5,934 bases of DNA from Alphaproteobacteria bacterium (GTDB lineage Bacteria; Pseudomonadota; Alphaproteobacteria; Sphingomonadales; Sphingomonadaceae). This document shows, piece after piece, positions 1 to 5,934 of this stretch. Position 1 is the first letter of the stretch; each line of letters opens with the position of its first letter. The DNA lies in assembly GCA_005882415.1 (NCBI GenBank), contig VBAE01000272.1, positions 1-5,934 of the forward strand. The letters are read 5' to 3'. The translations under genes and the position numbers were made by a program. The notes under the pieces were generated by a model. It did not search any database. It was not told the DNA's origin and saw only the letters and a program-made list of their open reading frames with translations.

Positions 1-637
1 TGTCCTCGGTGGGGTTGGCCCGAGCCTTCAGTCGCCCGGTACCGGTGGCGGCGAGCGCCGCCGCGGCGTCCTGGTTCTTAGGGTCGACCATCAGCCGGAC
101 CTGCCAGCGGATCCGCGCCCGGCCGCAGGTGTCGACCCCGTTCAGCGCCGCCTCGCGCAGATAGGGGTCCTGGTCGGCGCAGACATATTCCTCCCAGACG
201 TCGAGATAGGCGAGCCAATTGTGCTGGCGAAGCGAGCTGACCTGGTCCTGCCCGAACGGATAGCCCAGCTGCGCCCGGAAGCGCATCGCCCGCTCCAAAG
301 CGATCGGCATCCCGCCGACATAATAGCGCCCCGCGAGGATCAGCATATCCTCGTCGCCCAGGCTGCCCTTGTCGGCCTTCAGCGCTTCCTCGACCTCGGC
401 CTGCGCCTCGTTGGGCAGCCCCTGACGATTCTCCGCGGTGACGATCCGGAAGCCGCACTCCGCCGCCGGCCCGGCATAGGGTCCGAACAGGTCCCGGGTC
501 AGCGCACGAATCGTGCCGATCAGGATCGAATTCTGCTCGTTCCAGTCGGAATCGAGCTGAACCCGGCCCTGCTGCATCACCACCCGGCTGAAGCGGCTTT
601 CGGGCCGGTAGCTGTCGCGGGAAAAATCGCCTTTCAT
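1..637 (-). CDS. DUF6519-type protein of tail/eCIS baseplate cluster (N-terminal part, runs off left edge)
   Basis: Only the first 212 residues are in the window; the reading frame is open to base 1. The start at 637 is chosen because the protein opens with MKGDFSRDSYRPESRFSRVV, followed by MQQGRVQLDSDWNEQ at residues 21-35, which is the hallmark N-terminus of DUF6519 proteins. A strong AGGAGG also lies five bases upstream. Further family-like segments are GRYYVGGM (103-110) and YLDVWEEYVCADQDPYLREA (144-163), ending near RARIRWQVRL (173-182). No signal peptide or membrane segment is visible. The biochemical role of DUF6519 is not established. From memory, such proteins recur beside baseplate J and gpI-like genes in eCIS-type clusters and can be long, so a fibre-like or accessory C-terminal region may lie beyond the edge. 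The start is nine bases after the stop of the gpI-like gene, so translation is probably coupled. Family assignment is confident; a structural role in the particle is inferred from context. Confidence 0.85.
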   Translation of the reverse strand, partial: MKGDFSRDSYRPESRFSRVVMQQGRVQLDSDWNEQNSILIGTIRALTRDLFGPYAGPAAECGFRIVTAENRQGLPNEAQAEVEEALKADKGSLGDEDMLILAGRYYVGGMPIALERAMRFRAQLGYPFGQDQVSSLRQHNWLAYLDVWEEYVCADQDPYLREAALNGVDTCGRARIRWQVRLMVDPKNQDAAAALAATGTGRLKARANPTED

Positions 638-642
638 CTGAA

Positions 643-648
643 CCTCCT
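643..648 (-). promoter_or_regulatory. Shine-Dalgarno of the DUF6519 gene, overlapping the preceding stop codon
   Basis: The minus strand reads TTAGGAGGTTCAG and then ATG. A perfect AGGAGG ends five bases before the start at 637, and it shares two bases with the TAG stop (647-649) of the upstream gpI-like gene. A ribosome ending the upstream gene is therefore positioned for re-initiation. The site also decides the start codon of the DUF6519 gene. Confidence 0.85.
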
Positions 649-2866
649 AATTCACGAAGAGGATGTCGGCGTCCGTGGCCGCGGGAGCATATTCGGACAG
701 CCGCTGGGCGAGATTGGCCTCCCGCTGCGGCTGGAACAGGTCGTGGAAGGCGCCCATTTCGGACTCGTCGTCGGCACCGCGCCGGATCTCCGCGGCGCAC
801 CAGCGCGAGAGCTGGGCGTAGGCCGGGTTGCCGTAGCGAATGCTGTTGAAGTGCGGCGTCACCCGAGCGGCCTCGATCGGCTTGTCGACGCCCGGCGGGG
901 CCATCACCAGGTCCGGCTGGCAATTGCTCCGCCGCGGCGTGCGCGAGCCGGGCGGCACGTAGCAATAGCGCATGCACCCGAGCTGGCGCCGCGCCACCCG
1001 CACCTCGCCGCTGAAGATCGAATTCTCGGCAAGCGGGATCGCCTGCACCTCGACCCGCCCGAACACCGTGCAACGCGCGAAGGAGACGTTGGCGAAGGCG
1101 CGCGGAAGGTTGGACGAGCCGATCGCGGCGCGCTGCGGAGCAGTCGAATCGACGATGCTGTCGCCGATCGCGATCCGCACCGGGTCGGTCTGCACCTCGT
1201 CCGCGGCGACATGGATCGCGCCGATGATCGAATGCTCGATGCGAAGGCTCGCCCGGCTGTCGACCAGGTCGAGGCTCGGCTCGCTCGGCCGCCTCGGCTC
1301 GCAGTCGCAGGTGATGCTCCAGCCGGGGACGAGGGTGCAGTGGCGGATGGTAAGGTCGCACAAATCCGCCTCGGCCAGCGCCTCGGCGTCGTCCGGGTCG
1401 GGGCCGGTGACCTGGATGCCGCGCCCGGCGACGAGCAGCCCGTCGAGCACCAGCCGGCTCCCCGCTTTCCCCGAGACGGTGAAGGCGTCGGGCCGCTCGG
1501 CCATATAGTCGAGCAGTCGGATGACCGGCCGGCAGCGGTCGGCGGCGCGGATCTGGAGATATTCGCCTGCCGCAAGCTCGATCGCCAGCCGCTCGGTATA
1601 AGCGGCGCTGTCGGCGATCTCGATCACCGCTGCCGGGCAGTCCCGCTCCGGCATCTTGCGGTCATCTCGCCAGAGCAGGAGCGCGTCGTTGATCGACTTC
1701 GCCAGCCCGTCCTTACCGCCCCGGTCCGCGCTGACCCGGTAGATGTTGCACTGCGCCGGCTGGGAAAGCGGCCGATGATATTCGCCGCCGCCGATCGCCG
1801 CGGAGAAGCCGTAGCGATAGTCGACCGACACGCCCTGCCGCGGCAGGTGGCGCGACGGGAAGACGATCCGCCCCCGCACCGGATCGACCAGGATCCGCCC
1901 GCGCGGCGCCCGGTGGCGCCAGTCGGTCAGGTCGGCGGGGATGATGCAGCTCGCCGGCACCGGCTGCACCGAATCCCGCTCCGGCCAGCCCGGCGCGTAG
2001 ATCGCCACGCTCCGCCCCGCCCCGTAGAGCGACGCATTCGCCTCCGTCTTGAGCGGCCGCCGGCCGGTCCGAGTCTCGAACGCCCGGCGCCCAATCGCCA
2101 CCGGCAGATTCGCTTCTTCCGCGATCGCGCCCGGCTCCTGCTCGGCGACCGGTCCGGAATAGAGCTGCTGGTCGTTGCCGAGGATGCTGAACGTATAGCA
2201 TTCCGAGCCTTCGCCCTCGACGCAGCAGGCCGGCGCGTGGCTGACCGGAAAGGTGCCGAGCCGCCAGGCGAACACGCCTATGGACGGGATGTTGAAGCGC
2301 CCGTGCCTCCGCCCCCCGCCGGCGCGGCGGACGTCGACATTGTGGGCGATCCGCTCGAACGGCCCGCCGAGCCTGGCGAGCGCATCCCCGTCGCGCACGT
2401 CCACACTCCGCCCGCGCCCCGGGCGGACATGGTTCACATGCTGGGTGCGGGCGAGCAAAGTATAGAATTCCACCGCCCGCGCCGGCCAGTCGGCGACGCT
2501 GAACGCCAGATCCTCGAGCAAGGCCAGCGTGCCCTTGCGGCGGCGGAAGGCGAGGATGTTGGCGATCTCGGCCCGCGGCGTGATCGCGGCGTTGAGCATA
2601 TGGGCCTCGGCGCCGTCCCCGGACCGCGCCCGTCCGGTGGCTGCGACCGGGCGATAGCCGACGAGGTCGCCGATATAGGGGACGACCCAGTCGTCGCAGG
2701 TCTCGATGAACCAGTTCGCATATTGGCGGTCGATGTCGGCTTCCACCGCGTCGACCTGCTCGCCGATCAGGGTGACGAGCGCACGCAAGGGATAGCCCGC
2801 ATCGGCGTCGCGCATCCGGACGATGACCGGAAGCAGGTCGTAGAGCGGGTGCGGCTCCGGCGTCAT
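647..2866 (-). CDS. gpI-like phage tail/baseplate protein with C-terminal beta-helix-like region
   Basis: The protein has 739 residues. Residues about 8-120 resemble the phage tail protein I type of domain (P2 gpI / TIGR02242-like): YDLLPVIVRMRD at 9-20, IGEQVDAVEADIDRQYANWF at 34-53, ETCDDWVVPYIGDLVGYRP at 55-73, then ANILAFRRRKGTLALLEDLA at 102-121. In contractile tails this domain belongs to the baseplate wedge and binds the J protein. The middle part (about 130-410) has no function I can name, but it carries the familiar-looking segment YRYGFSAAIGGGEYHRP (350-366). From about 410 to 640 short beta-strand-like repeats suggest a parallel beta-helix. The end, near YGNPAYAQLSRWCAAEIRRG (678-697) and ESEMGAFHDLFQPQREANLA (701-720), also looks like a conserved family tail. 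The start at 2866 (MTPEPHPLYD) is chosen because it overlaps the upstream stop as ATGA, has AGGAG eight bases upstream, and begins directly with the gpI homology. The frame stays open back to 3370, but that extension lies out of frame over the J-like gene. The protein has 17 cysteines, which is many for a tail protein. Confidence 0.88.
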   Translation of the reverse strand: MTPEPHPLYDLLPVIVRMRDADAGYPLRALVTLIGEQVDAVEADIDRQYANWFIETCDDWVVPYIGDLVGYRPVAATGRARSGDGAEAHMLNAAITPRAEIANILAFRRRKGTLALLEDLAFSVADWPARAVEFYTLLARTQHVNHVRPGRGRSVDVRDGDALARLGGPFERIAHNVDVRRAGGGRRHGRFNIPSIGVFAWRLGTFPVSHAPACCVEGEGSECYTFSILGNDQQLYSGPVAEQEPGAIAEEANLPVAIGRRAFETRTGRRPLKTEANASLYGAGRSVAIYAPGWPERDSVQPVPASCIIPADLTDWRHRAPRGRILVDPVRGRIVFPSRHLPRQGVSVDYRYGFSAAIGGGEYHRPLSQPAQCNIYRVSADRGGKDGLAKSINDALLLWRDDRKMPERDCPAAVIEIADSAAYTERLAIELAAGEYLQIRAADRCRPVIRLLDYMAERPDAFTVSGKAGSRLVLDGLLVAGRGIQVTGPDPDDAEALAEADLCDLTIRHCTLVPGWSITCDCEPRRPSEPSLDLVDSRASLRIEHSIIGAIHVAADEVQTDPVRIAIGDSIVDSTAPQRAAIGSSNLPRAFANVSFARCTVFGRVEVQAIPLAENSIFSGEVRVARRQLGCMRYCYVPPGSRTPRRSNCQPDLVMAPPGVDKPIEAARVTPHFNSIRYGNPAYAQLSRWCAAEIRRGADDESEMGAFHDLFQPQREANLAQRLSEYAPAATDADILFVN
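947..1474 (-). other. Beta-helix-like repeat region within the gpI-like protein
   Basis: This covers residues about 465-640 of the 739-residue protein. Successive short hydrophobic strands recur: LVLDGLLVAGRGIQV (472-486), LCDLTIRHCTLVPGWSI (502-518), LRIEHSIIGAIHV (541-553), VRIAIGDSIVDS (563-574), VSFARCTVFGRVEV (594-607) and LAENSIFSGEVRV (612-624). The spacing is irregular, but the alternating pattern and repeated 'D/E-x-S/C-I/T' turns are like the rungs of right-handed parallel beta-helices found in tailspikes and pectate-lyase-like domains. The helix may begin as early as residue 410. This is pattern recognition by eye, not a structure prediction. Confidence 0.6.
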
Positions 2867-5688
2867 GACGGCAGCTCCTGCAGGATCAAGGTGTCGGGCA
2901 CGGCCGGCGAGAGATAGGCGAGCTGTTTCGGCTTGAGGCTCAGCCGCGGCTTGGCCTCGCTGAGCAGCCCGGCGAGCTTCTTGCCGCCGTCTTCGAGCAA
3001 TTGGTCCGCCGAGACGGCGCCGAACACGTCGACGTCGACCCACACCACGCCCCGCACATTCTGCATCGCCCGTTGGGCGTGGCTGAGGAACAGAGGCGCC
3101 CCGAGCCCGACCCGGTCGAAGGCGAATTCGGCGAGCATCGCCGCGCGAAGCTTCGGCTCGACATCCTCCCACAGATAATCGGGGTCGATCCGCACGCCGG
3201 CTTTCACCACCAGGCTCAGCCGCTCGCGCACCTTGAGGCGCACCGAAACCACCGGATCGCCGAAGCGGTGAAGGGCGTCGTTCAGGTTCGCGAACAGGTC
3301 CGATGCCTCGTCGATCGGCGCGTCGTCGACGCCCGCGATCACCACCTCGACCCAGCCCTTGTCCCGCCATGCCGCCGATTTGCCGACGCCGCCGAAATTG
3401 CGCGCGAAATCGGCATAGTCGGACGTCGAGAGGAGCCGGTCGAGCGCAAGAATCGCGATCGGCGCATTGGCGCGGATCGCTTCCGGCCCCTCCCGGTCGG
3501 CCCCGCCCGAGGCTCGGATCGGGTTGATGACGTCCTTGAGCCCGAGCGGCCGCGATCCGAGCAGGCTGATCTGCCCCGCCTTGACGTTGCCCGGCGCGCC
3601 GATGCCGCTGCGGTAGCGCGCCTTCACATTGTCGCGCCCGGTCGGCAGCCGGCTGCCGCGCACCCCGTTGCCGAAGGTCACCACGGTGCGCTCATCGTCC
3701 TGCGCCCGGGTGACGTAGACCCGGTCGGAAGGCGCCGCCGCGGCGAGGGTCGCCACCTCGTGCCAGCGCACCTCGTTGACCCGCATCTCGAGCGTGCTCG
3801 CCACCCCGCTCGGGGTGCGCGCCGAGACATAGGTCAGCGGCGGCTGCCTCAGCAGGAAGCTCTGCAGCGCCTGGGCCGCATTGCCGCTGCCCAGCGTCTC
3901 CGTCCGGGTCTCGCCATGGGTGGCGGGCGCGACATTGGCGTGGATGAGGACGGTGTCGCGCTTGTACTTGTAGGCGAGGCCCGGCTCGCCGGCCGAGGTC
4001 GCCGCCGCCAGCGTCACCACCGAATGGATCGTGTCGCCCGGCAGCGGAGTCAGGACCGGCGGGGGCTCGCCGTCGCCCTGGCCGGTGGTGGTGACGAAGC
4101 CGCCGCCGACCTCGCGGACCGACTGCTTCACCGCCCCGACCATGACCAGTTCGGCGGCGCGGATTCCGGGGATCGGATCGCCCTTGCCGTCGGGAATGTC
4201 GGTCCGTTCGCCCTCGACGATCACCCACCGGCCGGGCGCGAGGCCCGAATAGAGCCCGTCGAGCTCGATCGTATCCCCTTCCACATCCTCGGTCATCGGC
4301 GCGTCGGCCAGGTCGAGCCGCTCGCTGCCGAGATAGACCCGGGTCGAGCGGACGGTCGCGAAATCGTCCTTGGGCAGCCAATCCTTTGTCGCATCCTTCC
4401 ATGCGAGCTCGACCGATTTGCCGCTCATCCCATAGCCGCTGAACGAGACGTGCCGGATCGAATCGATGTGGGGCAGGACGATCATCTTGCCGCTGTCGAT
4501 GATCGCGAAGCTGCCGGGATCGATCTCATAATCGTTGTCGAGATAGAGAGTGGTGTTGCCATGGGCCGGCTGTCCGGGCTTGGGCGGCGGCGTTTCGGCC
4601 TTTGAACTCTGGATGCCCCAGGGGTTGTCGATTTGCCATTCGCCGAAGGTCGGGGCCGTCCCCACCCCTCCCACGGCGGTCAGCTGCAGCGGCGCATTGT
4701 GACCGAAGGGGCGCGCCTCGATCCGCATCGCATAGACTTCGATCTGCTGGGGGACCTGCGGAGCGGCATTGCCCAAGGCCGGGTAGATGTTTGGGGCCAG
4801 CGCCGGCTCCATCGCGCCAAGCAGTTGCGGCAGCGTGTCGGCGGTTTTGGCGAAGCTCGAGGCGACGGTGCGCGAAAGCCGGGCCGAGCTACGCGGCGCC
4901 TGCGTCTTCGGAAGGAGCATGGCGGCGACGGAATGGATGTCGAGGAGGCTCGCGAAGGGCTTGGCCTCCAGGGTCGCCGGCGCATTTACCACGACCCGGG
5001 TGCGGTCGTTCGCCGAGTCCACCTCTACCGCCAACACCCGCCGCGCATCGAGCGCCGAGGCGGCCCCCAGCCGGACGAGGAGCATGTCTCCGGGCTTGAG
5101 CTTCGTCGCCACGCCCTTCAAGTAAAGGCCTCGCTTCAGGATCGCTTCCCACTTGGCAATCTGCGGCTCGACCAGGCGCGGCCGCATCAGGCTGAGCTCG
5201 GCGCGGGCGAGCAAAGGCTCGCTGGTCTCGAACGCCTCCATCGTCTCGCCCGGGCCGGGGATGCTGTTCGCCTTGCTACCCGCCGGGATCGTCACCGGCT
5301 CCGCCGTTTTCTCGAGCCCGAAGGCGAGGTGGACGCTGGCCGCGACGCCGGGCCGCGGCACATAGCCGATCAGCCGGGCGAGCTCGACCAGCGAGCGCCG
5401 CTCGGTCGCGGTGCGCAGATAGCCTTCGTTGGCGATCCGCTCCTGGTAGAAAGTGAGCACGTCGGCGATCGTCGCCCAGCCGTCGAGCAGGGCAATGGAC
5501 GGATCGGACGGGTCGCGCGTGCGAAGCTCGGCGAGCTCGGGATAATCGGCCGCGGAGAGGCGGGCGAGCATCGCCTGGAGGAAGCTGCCATGGGTGCCGA
5601 TCCGGGTCCGGATCGCGCTCAGGCCAGGCCGGTTGGAGACGGGGGTGGCGGGGCGGCCGGCCTCGCAGCATCCGCACGAGCAGCTCAT
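2863..5688 (-). CDS. Baseplate J-like protein ('putative baseplate assembly protein' type)
   Basis: The protein has 941 residues and is complete. Its N-terminus is typical of this family (TIGR02243-like): NRPGLSAIRTRIGTHGSFLQ at 19-38, then RDPSDPSIALLDGWATIADV at 58-77, LTFYQERIANEGYLRTATER at 78-97 and ELARLIGYVPRPGVAASV at 102-119. The C-terminal third holds the baseplate J part: EMRVNEVRWHEV (634-645), FGNGVRGSRLPTG (672-684), YRSGIGAPGNV (692-702), RASGGADREGPEAIRANAP (725-743) and LLSTSDYADFARNFGGVGKS (752-771). It ends near QLAYLSPAVPDTLILQELPS, also typical. J-like proteins (P2 gpJ, T4 gp6) form the wedge ring linking sheath to tip. Residues about 165-615 are a long, less recognisable insert with proline-rich linkers at 367-374 and 541-550, which makes the protein much longer than simple phage J proteins. 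All four cysteines lie in residues 3-8. The start at 5688 has GGAGG six bases upstream and overlaps the previous stop as ATGA. No signal peptide or membrane segment is seen. Which particle it serves is inferred from context. Confidence 0.92.
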   Translation of the reverse strand: MSCSCGCCEAGRPATPVSNRPGLSAIRTRIGTHGSFLQAMLARLSAADYPELAELRTRDPSDPSIALLDGWATIADVLTFYQERIANEGYLRTATERRSLVELARLIGYVPRPGVAASVHLAFGLEKTAEPVTIPAGSKANSIPGPGETMEAFETSEPLLARAELSLMRPRLVEPQIAKWEAILKRGLYLKGVATKLKPGDMLLVRLGAASALDARRVLAVEVDSANDRTRVVVNAPATLEAKPFASLLDIHSVAAMLLPKTQAPRSSARLSRTVASSFAKTADTLPQLLGAMEPALAPNIYPALGNAAPQVPQQIEVYAMRIEARPFGHNAPLQLTAVGGVGTAPTFGEWQIDNPWGIQSSKAETPPPKPGQPAHGNTTLYLDNDYEIDPGSFAIIDSGKMIVLPHIDSIRHVSFSGYGMSGKSVELAWKDATKDWLPKDDFATVRSTRVYLGSERLDLADAPMTEDVEGDTIELDGLYSGLAPGRWVIVEGERTDIPDGKGDPIPGIRAAELVMVGAVKQSVREVGGGFVTTTGQGDGEPPPVLTPLPGDTIHSVVTLAAATSAGEPGLAYKYKRDTVLIHANVAPATHGETRTETLGSGNAAQALQSFLLRQPPLTYVSARTPSGVASTLEMRVNEVRWHEVATLAAAAPSDRVYVTRAQDDERTVVTFGNGVRGSRLPTGRDNVKARYRSGIGAPGNVKAGQISLLGSRPLGLKDVINPIRASGGADREGPEAIRANAPIAILALDRLLSTSDYADFARNFGGVGKSAAWRDKGWVEVVIAGVDDAPIDEASDLFANLNDALHRFGDPVVSVRLKVRERLSLVVKAGVRIDPDYLWEDVEPKLRAAMLAEFAFDRVGLGAPLFLSHAQRAMQNVRGVVWVDVDVFGAVSADQLLEDGGKKLAGLLSEAKPRLSLKPKQLAYLSPAVPDTLILQELPS
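2875..2879 (-). promoter_or_regulatory. Shine-Dalgarno of the gpI-like gene, inside the upstream coding end
   Basis: The minus strand reads CAGGAGCTGCCGTC and then ATG. AGGAG ends eight bases before the start at 2866 and lies in the codons for the last residues (LQELPS) of the J-like gene. Together with the ATGA stop/start overlap at 2863-2866, it supports coupled translation and rejects the much longer upstream start at 3370. Confidence 0.75.
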
Positions 5689-5934
5689 CGTCCGCCTCCC
5701 AGGTCGAGCTTCAACTGACCGTTTTCGGGGAAATCCGGGTCGTTATCGAGCCGCGCCACCTCGCCCGGCCGAAGCGTCAGCCGCCCGGTCTCGAGCGCAC
5801 TCGCCTCGGGCTGGTTTAGGCGGTGGAGCGCGTCGACCCGCACCGTCTCGACGCCCTCGATGGCCATCGCCGCGGAGACGATCGCCGACAGAGCGACGCT
5901 CTCGCCGAAGCGGCATTTGTCGGGATGGAAGAAG
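5685..5934 (-). CDS. C-terminal end of another baseplate J-like protein (runs off right edge)
   Basis: Only the last 82 residues are visible, read from base 5933 to the TGA at 5685-5687; the frame is open to the right edge. The fragment begins FFHPDKCRFGESVALSAIVS, continues AIEGVETVRVDALHRL (24-39), and ends with RLDNDPDFPENGQLKLDLGG (61-80) followed by GR. The pattern 'F-x-F/P-D-x-x-x-FG-x-x-x-x-LS', then 'V-x-G-V-x-x-V', and a 'ARLDNDP-FPENG-L' finish is, from memory, the usual C-terminus of large baseplate J-like ('putative baseplate assembly') proteins. A start at 5867 (MAIEGVE) is only an internal methionine: the homology extends upstream of it to the window edge. The fragment ends differently from the next gene's protein, so the two are paralogues or divergent partners and not a simple duplication. 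It is the first gene of the block seen here; upstream genes are outside the window. Confidence 0.8.
   Translation of the reverse strand, partial: FFHPDKCRFGESVALSAIVSAAMAIEGVETVRVDALHRLNQPEASALETGRLTLRPGEVARLDNDPDFPENGQLKLDLGGGR
5695..5699 (-). promoter_or_regulatory. Shine-Dalgarno of the 941-residue J-like gene
   Basis: The minus strand reads TGGGAGGCGGACG and then ATG. GGAGG ends six bases before the start at 5688 and sits within the codons for the final LGGGR of the preceding gene. With the ATGA overlap at 5685-5688, it fixes the start and suggests coupled translation. Confidence 0.75.

Noticed and set aside
78..1361. Minus-strand frame of 427 codons across the end of the gpI-like gene and the start of the DUF6519 gene
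   Set aside because: It is out of frame with both real genes, with an arginine/alanine-rich translation lacking motifs. It reads through the intergenic junction and would displace two well-supported proteins.
221..2917. Open frame of 898 codons on the plus strand, antisense to the gpI-like gene
   Set aside because: High-GC coding DNA often leaves long antisense frames open. The translation is low-complexity (rich in R, A, D, P, H), shows no family motif, and the opposite strand has a well-supported gene.
2867..3370. Upstream extension of the gpI-like gene to an ATG at 3370
   Set aside because: The extra 168 residues are arginine/glycine-rich, lie out of frame over the J-like gene, and show no homology. 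The ATG at 2866 has a ribosome site and an ATGA junction.
3001..4605. Open frame of 534 codons on the plus strand, antisense to the 941-residue J-like gene
   Set aside because: The composition is biased to R, A, D, H and G with no recognisable domain, and it lies opposite clear J-family motifs. The same holds for the 361-codon plus-strand frame at 4633-5718.
5685..5867. A separate 60-residue small protein starting at 5867
   Set aside because: The same frame stays open to the window edge and the upstream residues (FFHPDKCRFGESVALSAIVS) continue the J-like C-terminal homology, so this is the end of a larger gene.

Overview
The window is one uninterrupted, minus-strand, four-gene block encoding baseplate and tail-tip parts of a phage-tail-like particle. 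Candidates are an extracellular contractile injection system (eCIS) or a related domesticated tail. GC content is high and third positions are mostly G/C. Tyrosine is often TAT, which would fit an alphaproteobacterium such as a sphingomonad, but this is a weak inference and no taxonomic marker is present.

Layout in transcription order, from the right edge leftward: (1) 5685-5934, the last 82 residues of a baseplate J-like protein that runs off the right edge; (2) 2863-5688, a complete 941-residue second baseplate J-like protein of the 'putative baseplate assembly protein' type; (3) 647-2866, a complete 739-residue protein with an N-terminal gpI-like tail domain and a C-terminal part that looks beta-helical; (4) 1-637, the first 212 residues of a DUF6519-type protein that runs off the left edge.

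The genes are packed tightly. Genes 1/2 and 2/3 overlap by four bases (ATGA). Genes 3/4 are nine bases apart, with the Shine-Dalgarno of gene 4 overlapping the stop of gene 3. This implies one transcript with coupled translation. No intergenic stretch exceeds nine bases, and I see no promoter, terminator, RNA gene, CRISPR array, insertion sequence or attachment site.

Working model (inference): the two J-like proteins and the gpI-like protein form the baseplate wedge that joins the contractile sheath to the tip, while the beta-helical part of gene 3 and the DUF6519 protein sit at the periphery. Sheath, tube, spike, ATPase, tape-measure and cargo genes would lie outside the window, so the particle type cannot be fixed from here. 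The protein families are known. The most unusual details are that all four cysteines of the 941-residue protein lie in its first eight residues, that two J-like genes stand in tandem, and that gpI is fused to a beta-helix-like region.
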